Assembly: GCA_963677165.2 (NCBI GenBank) | Contig: CAXXSX010000002.1 | Location: 868,001-932,000 of the forward strand | Length of the DNA: 64,000 nucleotides | Source of the DNA: JAFGXT01 sp963677165 | GTDB lineage: Bacteria; Verrucomicrobiota; Lentisphaeria; Victivallales; SZUA-371 | Direction of reading: 5' to 3' | Part shown: positions 24,797-33,682 of the stretch, one piece after another | Numbering within the stretch: the stretch's first letter is position 1 | Layout: each line of letters opens with the position of its first letter | Made by a program: the position numbers and the translations under genes | Notes under the pieces: model-generated | Database searches by the model: none | Told to the model about the DNA's origin: nothing | Seen by the model: the letters and a program-made list of their open reading frames with translations, nothing else

Positions 24797-27793
24797 TCAG
24801 TTCCATGACAATGTGAAACTGAACTTATATTTTCCTGCCGGGATTTGATATTCCGGCAGGGGCATTGCGCCCCAACTGTCATTTCCGCCAACGCCCATAT
24901 GAGCATAGTCCAGATGAAGTTCACTGATTAGTCCATCGTAATTAATATCACTGGTATGAGTTGCTTTCTCTAGTATTTCCGAAGAATACGGATGCAGAGA
25001 AAATGAGAACAGCTCCGGGCTGATAACACTCAATCGACCAACCTTTAACTCTCTCACATCGGTTCTCAAACCATTATCCTGAGGATAAGAATAGTCCCAC
25101 TCAAGTTCCTTTGCCGTTAATTTATATCTGCCAACCATTGAGCCACTGCGACGATCGCAATAATTTTCCAGTGGACCACGTCCATACCATTCCGCTTCAT
25201 TGAAAAATTCCGGTAAGAGCATTTTCAGCCCGATGCGAGGAATGGGCGGCAGGGTTCTGGTAGCCAGAAGTTCGGCATTAATAATCATGCCGCTGCTCGA
25301 AAGTATAAACTCGGAAAGAATCACAACTCCCTGGTAACGATGCTTGCATGATATAACATTGAATGTTCTGCTTATATTTTCACAAACAAGATTGTCGGGT
25401 AGTTCTTTCCAGTACGCGCAGCGTTCCGGCATTTTGTGTCCCCGGTCATTGTCCACCGGAGCCCGCCAGAAACAGTAATTTATCGGTATTTCGTATGAAT
25501 CAAATGAAATTACCGGCATTCCGGTTTCATTCGATATGGAAAATGCAGAAGTTCCACCAACAATATTATGAGGAAAATATGCAGGATTTTTTGACGGGAA
25601 TACGGTCAACATGGAATAATCATGATTATTCAGATATAATTCTTCGCAAGCCACACCGTCATTCACCAGAATCCGCAGAATATATTCGCTGTTACCTGCG
25701 GGAACCTTGCAGGGAAGCAGAATACTTACCGATGATCTTGGTTCGGCATTTACCTTAAGGTTTCCGGTTCTGATTATCGTTCCATTTTCGAGTAACTGCC
25801 AGTTCAACTTACAATCGACCAGATTGGTAAAGAAAAACTTATTGGTCAGCGTGATTGTACCATCATCAAGCTTCGCCGCAAACGGCTGATATACTTTTTT
25901 CACCTCTGTAAGCGATGGATTAGGCGAGCGGTCGGCCTTTACCAAGCCGTCAAGACAGAAGTTTGAATAATTGGGATCATCCCCGAAATCACCGCCATAT
26001 GCGAAAAAATGATTGCCGGAGTCGTCAGTCTTCCACAGTCCGTGTTCACACCATTCCCAAATAAATCCGCCGACCAGACAGTCATTTTTTTCAATAACAT
26101 CCCAGTATTCTACAAGATTTCCACCGCTGTTTCCCATCACATGAGCATATTCGTTCATAATGAAAGGTTTCGTTGCCGGAAACGAGCCATGCTGCCTTTC
26201 ATGACTGACCTGACCCTGTTCTCCTTTGCGAACCGCTTTGTTGGCAACATATTCCTCCAGCCATGCCGGCGGCGGATACGTCTGACTGTCAAAGTCAGCC
26301 GCCAGATTCATGTCGGCGTAATGAACGGGTCTTTGAGTATGGTCGAGCTTTTTCACGACCTTATACATAGCTTCAAAAGCAGAGCCGTAACCAGCCTCAT
26401 TGCCCAGCGACCAGATAATGATACAGCAATGATTCCGGTCACGAACCACCATGCGTTCCACTCGGTCAACGACGGCATTTTTCCATTCAGGCAAATCCCC
26501 AGGCAAAATACACTTGTGATATGACAGTCCATGGGATTCCACATTCGCTTCATCCATTACTAACATACCGTAAAGATCACATAGCTCATACCAGCGTGGA
26601 TCATTGGGATAATGGCTCGCACGGACCGCGTTAATGTTGTTCTCCTTCATCAGTTTGATATCAGTCAACATGTCTTCAAACGGAATTGTGCGGCCGCTTT
26701 CCGGGTTATGCTCGTGACGGTTTACGCCGTAAAGTTTAATGCTTTGTCCGTTCAGCCAGAGTTGGCGGTTTTTAATTTCCACTTGTCGGAAACCAAACCT
26801 AAAATGGCGTATATCAATGACGGAATCGCCATTGCGCAGGATAAACGCGGCGCGATAAAGCAGCGGCCGCTCATGATTCCACATTACAGCATCCGGAATA
26901 TCGCCGTCAATGCATATCTCTTTCTGTCCGGAAGCAACTTCGGCAGTAAATGTTTTAAGCGGTTTATCGGCAACATTACAAAAAACCTGAACTTCCAGAG
27001 AATGCGTATCGGTCGATGAATTTTCGAGCGCGATTTGCGCGTGAAAATTACTTGAGGAATCAATCTCGATATCCCGAATATGAACTTCAGGAACCGAGTA
27101 AATAAAAACATCACGGAATATTCCGGACATACGCCAGAAATCCTGATCTTCAAGATATGAGCCGTCGCACAAAGTATAGACTTCAACCGCCAGCAGGTTT
27201 TCGCCCTCATGCAGAAACCCGGTAATATCAAATTCCGCGGGACTCATGGAATCCTGACTGTAACCAACCTCGTGTCCGTTGACCCAGACATACATCGCGG
27301 ACTGAACTCCGCCAAAATGGATAATAACTTTCCGCCCATCCCATGACCCAGGAATCGTGAATGTTCTGCGGCAGGCGTGTACTGGATTACGGTCTTTATA
27401 GGCGGTCCAACTTTCCGGCGGTTCTCCCATCACATGCGGAGGATTTACAGCGAACGGATAAACCGAATTCGTATAGATCGGGGTACCGTGCCCCTGTAGT
27501 TCAAAGTTGCATGGAATATTAACTGTTTCCCAATCGGAAGTGTCAAAATCAGGATTAAAAAAGTTGTCGGGGTTATCCAAAGGCTGAGGCTGACGGCGAT
27601 ATTGCCATGGTCCGTTCAGGCACATCCTCCAGTCATCAATGTCGTAAAGCAGAGCTTTCTGGCCAATAGTAAAGTTTGAAGATGGCCACGATGTTGCTCT
27701 TGGCGGCAACTTATTTATTCCAAAAACCTCCGGGTTCTCCCAATCCGGAGAAGTACCATTTTCCTGAACATGGCTGCGATTAAATATCGACAT
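24797..27793 (-). CDS. lacZ: Beta-galactosidase, glycoside hydrolase family 2
   Basis: The 998-residue protein follows the long LacZ layout: jelly-roll sugar-binding domain, immunoglobulin-like domains, TIM barrel, and the C-terminal small beta domain. Visible signatures are GVNRHEHNPESGR, RASHYPNDPRWYELCD, the acid/base glutamate in SLGNEAGYG (about residue 464) and the nucleophile in MNEYAHVMGNS (about 546). It hydrolyses terminal beta-D-galactosides. There is no signal peptide, so it is cytoplasmic and would act on imported disaccharides or oligosaccharides. A GGAAG site lies upstream. No lactose permease is next to it. It is convergent with hydF. Confidence 0.95.
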   Translation of the reverse strand: MSIFNRSHVQENGTSPDWENPEVFGINKLPPRATSWPSSNFTIGQKALLYDIDDWRMCLNGPWQYRRQPQPLDNPDNFFNPDFDTSDWETVNIPCNFELQGHGTPIYTNSVYPFAVNPPHVMGEPPESWTAYKDRNPVHACRRTFTIPGSWDGRKVIIHFGGVQSAMYVWVNGHEVGYSQDSMSPAEFDITGFLHEGENLLAVEVYTLCDGSYLEDQDFWRMSGIFRDVFIYSVPEVHIRDIEIDSSSNFHAQIALENSSTDTHSLEVQVFCNVADKPLKTFTAEVASGQKEICIDGDIPDAVMWNHERPLLYRAAFILRNGDSVIDIRHFRFGFRQVEIKNRQLWLNGQSIKLYGVNRHEHNPESGRTIPFEDMLTDIKLMKENNINAVRASHYPNDPRWYELCDLYGMLVMDEANVESHGLSYHKCILPGDLPEWKNAVVDRVERMVVRDRNHCCIIIWSLGNEAGYGSAFEAMYKVVKKLDHTQRPVHYADMNLAADFDSQTYPPPAWLEEYVANKAVRKGEQGQVSHERQHGSFPATKPFIMNEYAHVMGNSGGNLVEYWDVIEKNDCLVGGFIWEWCEHGLWKTDDSGNHFFAYGGDFGDDPNYSNFCLDGLVKADRSPNPSLTEVKKVYQPFAAKLDDGTITLTNKFFFTNLVDCKLNWQLLENGTIIRTGNLKVNAEPRSSVSILLPCKVPAGNSEYILRILVNDGVACEELYLNNHDYSMLTVFPSKNPAYFPHNIVGGTSAFSISNETGMPVISFDSYEIPINYCFWRAPVDNDRGHKMPERCAYWKELPDNLVCENISRTFNVISCKHRYQGVVILSEFILSSSGMIINAELLATRTLPPIPRIGLKMLLPEFFNEAEWYGRGPLENYCDRRSGSMVGRYKLTAKELEWDYSYPQDNGLRTDVRELKVGRLSVISPELFSFSLHPYSSEILEKATHTSDINYDGLISELHLDYAHMGVGGNDSWGAMPLPEYQIPAGKYKFSFTLSWN

Positions 27794-28016
27794 AAACTAC
27801 TTCCGTTATGTTGTTCTTTCCTGATTATCACAACATAAAATACTATGATTTCCCGTTACTTCAATAATACTATATAGAGATAACGGTATTCCTTTACGGT
27901 AAAATTAGAAAACCAATAACAAACTATGTCTGTTCTATTTGAAATCATACCACAGTCGCTTACTTAGAGAACGCCGTAAAGCAATAAAGACACAAAATGT
28001 GATTCTCTCCTTAAAA

Positions 28017-28040
28017 ACATTTAGATATTTTTCTAAATGT
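28017..28040 (+). promoter_or_regulatory. Upstream palindrome of the sdpRI promoter
   Basis: ACATTTAGA and TCTAAATGT form a perfect 9-base inverted repeat around six bases. It lies just upstream of the -35 box. The ATTTAGA core is shared with the downstream palindrome, so it is a candidate operator for the ArsR-type repressor. Confidence 0.75.
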
Positions 28041-28044
28041 ACTC

Positions 28045-28072
28045 TTGCATTAATTTCCAAATGCATTATAAT
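28045..28072 (+). promoter_or_regulatory. sdpRI promoter
   Basis: TTGCAT (28045-28050), a 16-base spacer and a perfect TATAAT (28067-28072) fit exactly between the two ATTTAGA palindromes. Confidence 0.75.
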
Positions 28073-28076
28073 TTAT

Positions 28077-28096
28077 ATTTAGATAAACATCTAAAT
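28077..28096 (+). promoter_or_regulatory. Downstream palindrome of the sdpRI promoter
   Basis: ATTTAGAT and ATCTAAAT form an inverted repeat around AAAC, at the expected transcription start. It overlaps the ATG at 28095, which argues that the real start of the repressor is the ATG at 28110. Confidence 0.75.
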
Positions 28097-28109
28097 GAGA
28101 TTATTAATA

Positions 28110-28379
28110 ATGGGATTTCAAGATATTTGCAAAGCGCTCGCCGATCCGACCCGGCGAGAAATACTGTCGATGCTGAGAGAAAAATCAATGCCGGCGGGAA
28201 ATATTTCCGCCGCATTTGATTTGACCGGCGCGACAATTTCACATCACCTTGCCATTCTCAAACAGGCAGGATTAATCAGCGAGGAACGTCACGGCAAACA
28301 GATCATATATCAGCTGGACACTTCTGTCCTGGAAGAAGTCCTGTGCTGGATTTCAACCTTAAAGGGAGACAATCAATGA
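28110..28379 (+). CDS. sdpR: ArsR-family autorepressor, SdpR-like
   Basis: The 89-residue protein starts MGFQDICKALADPTRREIL, the typical SdpR/ArsR opening, with winged-helix residues SAAFDLTGATISHHLAILKQ and the wing GKQIIYQLD. There are no metal-binding cysteine pairs, so it is not a classical metal sensor. In Bacillus, SdpR represses sdpRI and is sequestered by SdpI when the SDP toxin binds. The same gene order is present here, and the stop overlaps the sdpI start by four bases (ATGA). Two palindromes flank its promoter. The start at 28110 is preferred because the earlier ATG lies within an operator. Confidence 0.9.
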   Translation: MGFQDICKALADPTRREILSMLREKSMPAGNISAAFDLTGATISHHLAILKQAGLISEERHGKQIIYQLDTSVLEEVLCWISTLKGDNQ

Positions 28380-29002
28380 ACAAAGTTATCAGCAAATCAA
28401 TCTGGATTATGACCGCGGTTTTATGGCTGTATCCAATCATCATTGTCGGAATTTTAAATTCACAGGGAAAAAATATTACTGTGGGATTTCATTCCATTAT
28501 TTTACCCGTAGTTATTACTCTTATCATGGCTGTTTGCGCTTTATTTCCTAAGTATTTCTTTCGTCAGGAAAAAGATTACCCCATCATGCGTAAGGTATTG
28601 ATATACACATTACTCCTGGTGTATTACATTGCCGGAGCGACAATCTATCTGTTTCTAACCAAGGGAAAATCGCCGGTGATCTATGAACGTATATTCAACA
28701 TCGGGCTTGGCTTATTTTTCATTTTTATGGGAAATATTATGCCGAAACTGCGCAGAAATCACATTGCCGGAATCAGGCTTCCATGGACTATGACCGACGA
28801 CGAGGTCTGGCGCAAAGTTCATTATTATGCCGGTTTTGAGGTCGTCATCGTTGGAGTTCTAACGATTATATTGGCTGTTATTTTCCCAATCGGAAAAGTG
28901 AAAATTATGTTTGTGGTTATTCCTCTACTGCTTCTATGGTGTGTGTTTTCCATTATACACTCATATCTCATTGCCAGAAAAATGAGGAATTCACACAACT
29001 AA
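28376..29002 (+). CDS. sdpI: SdpI-family membrane immunity/signalling protein
   Basis: The 208-residue protein has six hydrophobic segments and the SdpI signature on the cytoplasmic side, MPKLRRNHIAGIRLPWTM followed by DDEVWRKVHYYAGF. In Bacillus, SdpI protects against the SDP peptide toxin and recruits the SdpR repressor to the membrane. No sdpABC toxin genes are visible, so here it may sense a foreign peptide or another membrane stress. The start at 28376 has an AAGGGAG ribosome site inside the end of sdpR. Its end overlaps the convergent hydrolase gene by four bases. Confidence 0.92.
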   Translation: MNKVISKSIWIMTAVLWLYPIIIVGILNSQGKNITVGFHSIILPVVITLIMAVCALFPKYFFRQEKDYPIMRKVLIYTLLLVYYIAGATIYLFLTKGKSPVIYERIFNIGLGLFFIFMGNIMPKLRRNHIAGIRLPWTMTDDEVWRKVHYYAGFEVVIVGVLTIILAVIFPIGKVKIMFVVIPLLLLWCVFSIIHSYLIARKMRNSHN

Positions 29003-29880
29003 TCCATCTTCATCATGAATTTCTGAATAACACTCAGGAATTCCTCCGGCTTTTCCAGGTGATGACAATGCGAAGCGTCTTTCAGTACATGAATCCGTGC
29101 ATCAGGAAATGTCTCCGCGTATTTGCGAACAGTATCCGGATGTGCTTCGTCGAATTCCCCGCACGTCAGTAAAACCGGAACAGAAACCTCCGGCAATTGC
29201 GGAATCAGGTTCTTTTCGCGCAAGGTTCCGTTTACGGTAAATTCACTGGGTCCCCACATATAATTGTACATTTCAGCATTGATTCCCTGAAACATCCGGA
29301 CAAACAGGTCCGGCCATGGATTGAGCCTACAGACATGCCGAGCACAATATGCGCCGACGGCAGCCTGATATTCCTGATTCTCATAATCTCCGTCTTTCTC
29401 AGTCTGACGTATAATATCCTGCTGAGCCTCAGACATTTCATCTAGATACCTTTGCTGATCAGCAATCCAGTGGGGCGCACTGAGGCATGGTCCGCTTAAA
29501 ATCAGGCTTTTGACCGGGGCTGGACGATAGCTCAACCAGTATGCGACTGCCAGAAAAGCTCCCCAGGACTGTCCCAGCAAATGGAATTCTTTTAAATTCA
29601 GGCAGGAAACGACCTCATTCAGTTCTTCAACAAAGTGATCAACCGTCCACCAATCTTTATTATTGAGAGCCTTGGATTTTCCGCATCCGAGCTGGTCGTA
29701 AAATATAACGGAACGGCTATCAGCCAGAGCCTCCAGAGGTTCCAAATACTCGCTATTTGCGCCGGGTCCGCCATGAAGAGCAAGCAACGGGATTCCAGAG
29801 TTGTCTTCTCCCGCAATTCCACACCAGACATTGCCGTCCGGAACACGAATAAATCTTTCCTGCATTTCGCTTGCCCCCAT
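28999..29880 (-). CDS. Proline iminopeptidase-like alpha/beta hydrolase
   Basis: The protein has the oxyanion motif HGGPG, the nucleophile elbow GQSWG and a late catalytic histidine in ASHCHHLEKPEEFL; the acid is probably in CGEFDEAHP. This set is typical of the S33 family, which removes N-terminal proline or small residues from short peptides, though many relatives act on other esters or amides. I place the start at the ATG at 29880 (MGASEMQERF); the ATG at 29865 is also possible, and the ATG at 29922 would add a non-conserved leader. It has no signal peptide. Its 3' end overlaps sdpI by four bases. Confidence 0.88.
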   Translation of the reverse strand: MGASEMQERFIRVPDGNVWCGIAGEDNSGIPLLALHGGPGANSEYLEPLEALADSRSVIFYDQLGCGKSKALNNKDWWTVDHFVEELNEVVSCLNLKEFHLLGQSWGAFLAVAYWLSYRPAPVKSLILSGPCLSAPHWIADQQRYLDEMSEAQQDIIRQTEKDGDYENQEYQAAVGAYCARHVCRLNPWPDLFVRMFQGINAEMYNYMWGPSEFTVNGTLREKNLIPQLPEVSVPVLLTCGEFDEAHPDTVRKYAETFPDARIHVLKDASHCHHLEKPEEFLSVIQKFMMKMD

Positions 29881-29956
29881 AAATAATTCAAATCGATAGA
29901 AATATATTCGCACGGAAATCAACAGAATTCAAGAAGAGGTCCATTCGTTTTTGATA

Positions 29957-30003
29957 TAAAAAAGCCGGAAAGAACAGAGGAGAGAATGCTGTTTTTTCCG
30001 GCT
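29957..30003 (-). terminator. Rho-independent terminator of the IclR-oxidoreductase operon
   Basis: On the minus strand AGCCGGAAAAAACAG pairs with CTGTTCTTTCCGGCT around an 11-base loop (29963-30003) and is followed by TTTTTTAT. It lies 25 bases after the oxidoreductase stop. Confidence 0.92.
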
Positions 30004-30028
30004 GGCAATAATATATCTATATAAACTT

Positions 30029-31762
30029 TCAGCTGATATCGCAGGCGAAGATATTAATATTTTCCGCTCCCCAGCTTTCAAGCGGAGTAACCTTTATTGC
30101 GGAACATGTAATATCCAGCAGAAGTTTTACCATACGCTGATGATTTTCTGTACATTCAGTCGCGACCTGCCAGTTGCCGGAAGCATCACGAAATTCAACC
30201 TTGAAGGCTTTGACCATTGTTTCCGGGGTCGTATATTTGGCTGGATTCAGGGAATAATATGAAACCATATTTTTCGTCTCACGGTTCAGATCACTATCGA
30301 ATACCAGACGGACCTCCTTCACCGCGGCCTCTCTGCCGAAACCGAATTCAACGGAATCGCCACATTTGCACTCCCAGGCATTAAGCTCGTTGCCAACCGG
30401 ACGATCCACGCCGTTTCGCAACACTTCCGGATTCCCGGAAGTCGCGGTCAATGCTGCCGAAGCGGTAAGTTCGGAAACCGTACGGCTGTGCCATGGCAGG
30501 TAACAGTCATCATACATCAGCTGTTCCTGTAGTTCGTTTATTTTCTGCTGTCCGACTTCACGCGGACTCAAACCGTTGTCAACAGCAATTGCGGCAGCGG
30601 TACCAACCGCCTGCCCGAGAGTGGCACAGGTAGCCATAACGCGAGTCGAACTCATTGCCGCATGGGTCGCGCTGATATTACGTCCGGCGAAAAACAGGTT
30701 ATCGATATTCTTTGAATATACCGCACGATACGGAATACCAAACGGCGACGGAGCCGGATGGAAAATCGTCGGGGCTCCGGGATGGCGGAATCCGGCAGGA
30801 TTGTGATCGTCCATGGTCCAGCCGCCATAAGCGATGATATCGTCGAATTTACCTTCGGCGGAAACATCGTTCTGGGTCATCACATGATCGCCGACATAAC
30901 GACGGCTTTCGCGTTTACCCGGCAGGAACCCGAGCCAGTCAATCACCCAATTGGCGTGTTTTTCACTGTTCTCGCAATGATTTTTGATATGATCCCATAC
31001 ACCAAAAGCGATCTTCAACAGTTCATCGCGGTTTTCCTCCGCGTCATGAATGGAATCGACTTCACCACCGATTTCCAGCCACCAGAAATTCTGACAGCCT
31101 TCAACCGTATGCCAGCGGTTCGGCAAATCCTGACAAGTTTCATATTTGTATGCCCACTCTGGCGGAATATAATTTTTCGGGGAATCGGTTTCACGCGCTT
31201 GAATCAGACAGCTCATTCCCATGGTTTTATCGTCGGCAACCTCCGGTTCAATGGATTCATTAAACTCGGAAGAAGCTTCACGACCGTAGCGGAATTCAGC
31301 ACCGGACAGCGGAGCAAGAATGCTGTCGCCCGAGCAGTCGGCAAACAATCCGGCTTCAACTACATGCCAGGTTTCAGAAGTTAATTGCCAGCCTTTAATA
31401 GATTTGATTTTCGAACCATTCATTTCGGCTTCGTTGCAGGTACAGTTAAGCAGCAGGGTCAAATTCGGCTGAAAACGCACTTTTTCATAGAGAATGCTGT
31501 CCCACACCGAATAATTCGGCCAGGTATTACGATAGAGATTTTCAAGCTGAATTTCCTCGATAATACCGGTTTCACGGTTATTTTCCTCATGCGCTCCGCA
31601 GATCCACATCCGGATTTCACTGGAAGCATTACCGCCCAGTACGGGACGATCCTGCATCAATACGGTTTTAATTCCTTTTCTGGCAGCGGCAACAGCCGCA
31701 CACATTCCGGCAAGACCGCCGCCAACCACACAAAAGTCTGATTGATGATGAATAGTTCTCAT
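30029..31762 (-). CDS. FAD-dependent oxidoreductase with C-terminal beta-sandwich domain
   Basis: The 577-residue protein has an N-terminal dinucleotide-binding fold (VVGGGLAGMCAAVAAARKG) and the PVLGGNASSEIRMW block of the FAD_oxidored family. FAGRNISATHAAMSSTRVM closes the flavin site. The last ~140 residues (from NGVDRPVGNELNAW) resemble a galactose-binding-like beta sandwich. Many such proteins in Lentisphaerota and Planctomycetota lie near carbohydrate genes, and substrates are mostly unknown. There is no signal peptide. It follows the IclR gene by 16 bases on the same strand and ends in a strong terminator, so the two form a bicistronic unit. Confidence 0.88.
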   Translation of the reverse strand: MRTIHHQSDFCVVGGGLAGMCAAVAAARKGIKTVLMQDRPVLGGNASSEIRMWICGAHEENNRETGIIEEIQLENLYRNTWPNYSVWDSILYEKVRFQPNLTLLLNCTCNEAEMNGSKIKSIKGWQLTSETWHVVEAGLFADCSGDSILAPLSGAEFRYGREASSEFNESIEPEVADDKTMGMSCLIQARETDSPKNYIPPEWAYKYETCQDLPNRWHTVEGCQNFWWLEIGGEVDSIHDAEENRDELLKIAFGVWDHIKNHCENSEKHANWVIDWLGFLPGKRESRRYVGDHVMTQNDVSAEGKFDDIIAYGGWTMDDHNPAGFRHPGAPTIFHPAPSPFGIPYRAVYSKNIDNLFFAGRNISATHAAMSSTRVMATCATLGQAVGTAAAIAVDNGLSPREVGQQKINELQEQLMYDDCYLPWHSRTVSELTASAALTATSGNPEVLRNGVDRPVGNELNAWECKCGDSVEFGFGREAAVKEVRLVFDSDLNRETKNMVSYYSLNPAKYTTPETMVKAFKVEFRDASGNWQVATECTENHQRMVKLLLDITCSAIKVTPLESWGAENINIFACDIS

Positions 31763-31778
31763 AATAAAATCATTCTCA

Positions 31779-32510
31779 TTAATTTATATTGTTAAGCCCA
31801 TCTTCGATTTCCCGGGCTTTTTTCTTTAAGAGATTTGCCAAATCCTGCCGTTTATTGTCAGGTATATTACCGGCAAGCGCGATTGCGGCAAAGGCCGGTG
31901 AACCGACCGAAACCGCCATGGTACGATGCTGTTCTGATTCTTGTAAATCCGCAAACCCCTGCCGACGAATTTTATAAATTAATTTCATAAAAGCATCAAA
32001 AGTACCATTAAAACCGGCAATCGCTTTACCGGAAAAAAATTCCTCCAGCTCCTCATCGCTTTTTGAAGCTGCAAGCGCCATGCCCGGACTTGATTTGCCC
32101 AGCGGATACGAAGCATGCTTGCCAAGTCCTTCAATTGTTTCCTCAAACGGACTGTGGTGATAAAGATATGATACCCGGTCGCGCCATAATACCCCGAAAG
32201 CCACCGTATAGCCCAGAATATTTAAACTGGAAAGCGGTTTGATTGATGCCCTGAGTAAGCCTGAACCGTAAAGGCTTTGTGCAGCAAGCACATGCATTCC
32301 TTCTCCCGGAACATATTTTCTTCCGCGTCCAGCCTTGACCAAACCAAGAAAGGCTAGCGTTTTCAACACCCGATTCACCTTAGTTTTTTCAATTCCAAGA
32401 CGCTCAGACAATTCAATACATGAAACCGGACGTCCCTGTGATGCAAGTTCCTGCAACACCGCAACACCGTCAATCAGTCCTTTATTTGGTTGTGCCGGTA
32501 AATTTTTCAT
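31779..32510 (-). CDS. IclR-family transcriptional regulator
   Basis: The 243-residue protein has an N-terminal winged helix (LIDGVAVLQELASQGRPVSC, with ELSERLGIEKTKVNRVLKTL as the recognition region) and an IclR effector domain from about residue 85. Conserved effector-domain pieces are KSSPGMALAASKSDEELEEFF, IRRQGFAD and AVSVGSPAFAAIAL. IclR proteins bind small carbon-source metabolites. It precedes the FAD oxidoreductase by 16 bases and likely regulates this unit and itself. The start must be near 32510, because the HTH begins within a dozen residues. That leaves only six bases between the -10 box and the ATG. Confidence 0.9.
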   Translation of the reverse strand: MKNLPAQPNKGLIDGVAVLQELASQGRPVSCIELSERLGIEKTKVNRVLKTLAFLGLVKAGRGRKYVPGEGMHVLAAQSLYGSGLLRASIKPLSSLNILGYTVAFGVLWRDRVSYLYHHSPFEETIEGLGKHASYPLGKSSPGMALAASKSDEELEEFFSGKAIAGFNGTFDAFMKLIYKIRRQGFADLQESEQHRTMAVSVGSPAFAAIALAGNIPDNKRQDLANLLKKKAREIEDGLNNIN

Positions 32511-32544
32511 ATTGCTATTATAGCAATTTCATTTAGTTTGTCAA
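32511..32544 (-). promoter_or_regulatory. Near-consensus promoter with palindromic operator, apparently leaderless
   Basis: On the minus strand TTGACA (32544-32539), a 16-base spacer and TATAAT (32522-32517) form a near-ideal sigma-70 promoter. The -10 lies within ATTGCTATAATAGCAAT, a 7-base inverted repeat. Six bases after TATAAT comes the IclR ATG, so transcription should start at or beside the start codon. No ribosome site fits. Confidence 0.8.
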
Positions 32545-32752
32545 TACCTGAAAAACAAATTATCCCCAAAACAGTAACATCATTGAATGACAAAAATGTA
32601 ATTAAGGCATTCAAAAAAATCATTTTTGCGGTGATGTTATTACCCTGTTTGAGCTCAAAAAGCAAGTTGGCACGACAGGTGCATAATGATTGTATGGAAT
32701 ATTGAATAGCCGGTTGGAAATAATATTTAAAACAATGGCTTAAGAGGTAAAA

Positions 32753-33682
32753 ATGAGCAGTATTGAAACGAAATATGGAAATCTTGAAGGAGCTGTTTTC
32801 CGTGCGGCTTATCCCGATGGATACCCGCGGGAAATAAGGCTGGAGCGCGAAAATCGTCTGGTCACCAATTATGGTGTTTTCGTTCCGCACTATAGCAGCG
32901 AGCGACTGGCCAGAAGATTTGAGTCTGATATTATGTTATATCCAGATGGTGGGCTGAAGTATATTGCGTTTCTTGACCGGACATCTCTGCCGACGAATTA
33001 CGGGATGATATCCTGTATTAGCGCAATGTTTTATGAGGATGGAGGCCTAAAACATTTATTTATTGAAGATATGAAAGAAGTCGCGGGATTCGGCGATGAT
33101 GTGGAAAGCGATCTTGTAGACAACATAAAAATAACACTGGAGTCAGGACACATTAAGGCGAAAATATCAGGGATATCATTCTATCCGGATGGAACCGTAT
33201 GCAATATTTCGTTTCCTCCGGATGAAGAAGTTGAACTGAATACGCCCGAAGGAGCGGTTAAAATCAAAAACGGAATGTATTTCCATGAAAACGGAGCGAT
33301 CAAATCGCTTGAACCGGCAACCCCGGTTTGTGTTGACACACCGATTGGAGAACTCACCGCCTGGCACCCTGATGTTGCACATAACTGCGGAAAAAATAAT
33401 TCGCTGGTTTTTAACATTGACGGAGAAGTGGAAAGCCTAAAAACCGCGTGCAATGTAATAACCGCGATGACTCATGAGGAAGAATATATCTTCCGTCCGG
33501 CCCGGAGACCGGACGAATATTTTGAAGAAATTTATAATTTCACTTCCGTTTCTCTATGTTTTGAACCGGGAAAGGCGATTGTTCTTGAGCCGGACGGAAC
33601 CAGATATGAACTTGATTTAAATGATTTTGTATTCGACATATATTCACTAGTAACCAACCCCCGGAGGAACGTACTGACATGA
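32753..33682 (+). CDS. Protein of unknown function with YPDG/MORN-like repeats
   Basis: The 309-residue protein contains several short units like LYPDGGLKYIAF, FYEDGGLKHLFI, FYPDGTVCNISF and FHENGAIKSLEP, spaced about 25-70 residues apart. These resemble MORN or YwqK-type beta-hairpin repeats. There is no signal peptide or membrane segment. No enzymatic motif is visible. A strong AAGAGGT ribosome site lies 5 bases before the ATG. Its stop overlaps the start of the NifX-like gene (ATGA), so the two are translationally coupled and probably work together. Confidence 0.75.
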   Translation: MSSIETKYGNLEGAVFRAAYPDGYPREIRLERENRLVTNYGVFVPHYSSERLARRFESDIMLYPDGGLKYIAFLDRTSLPTNYGMISCISAMFYEDGGLKHLFIEDMKEVAGFGDDVESDLVDNIKITLESGHIKAKISGISFYPDGTVCNISFPPDEEVELNTPEGAVKIKNGMYFHENGAIKSLEPATPVCVDTPIGELTAWHPDVAHNCGKNNSLVFNIDGEVESLKTACNVITAMTHEEEYIFRPARRPDEYFEEIYNFTSVSLCFEPGKAIVLEPDGTRYELDLNDFVFDIYSLVTNPRRNVLT

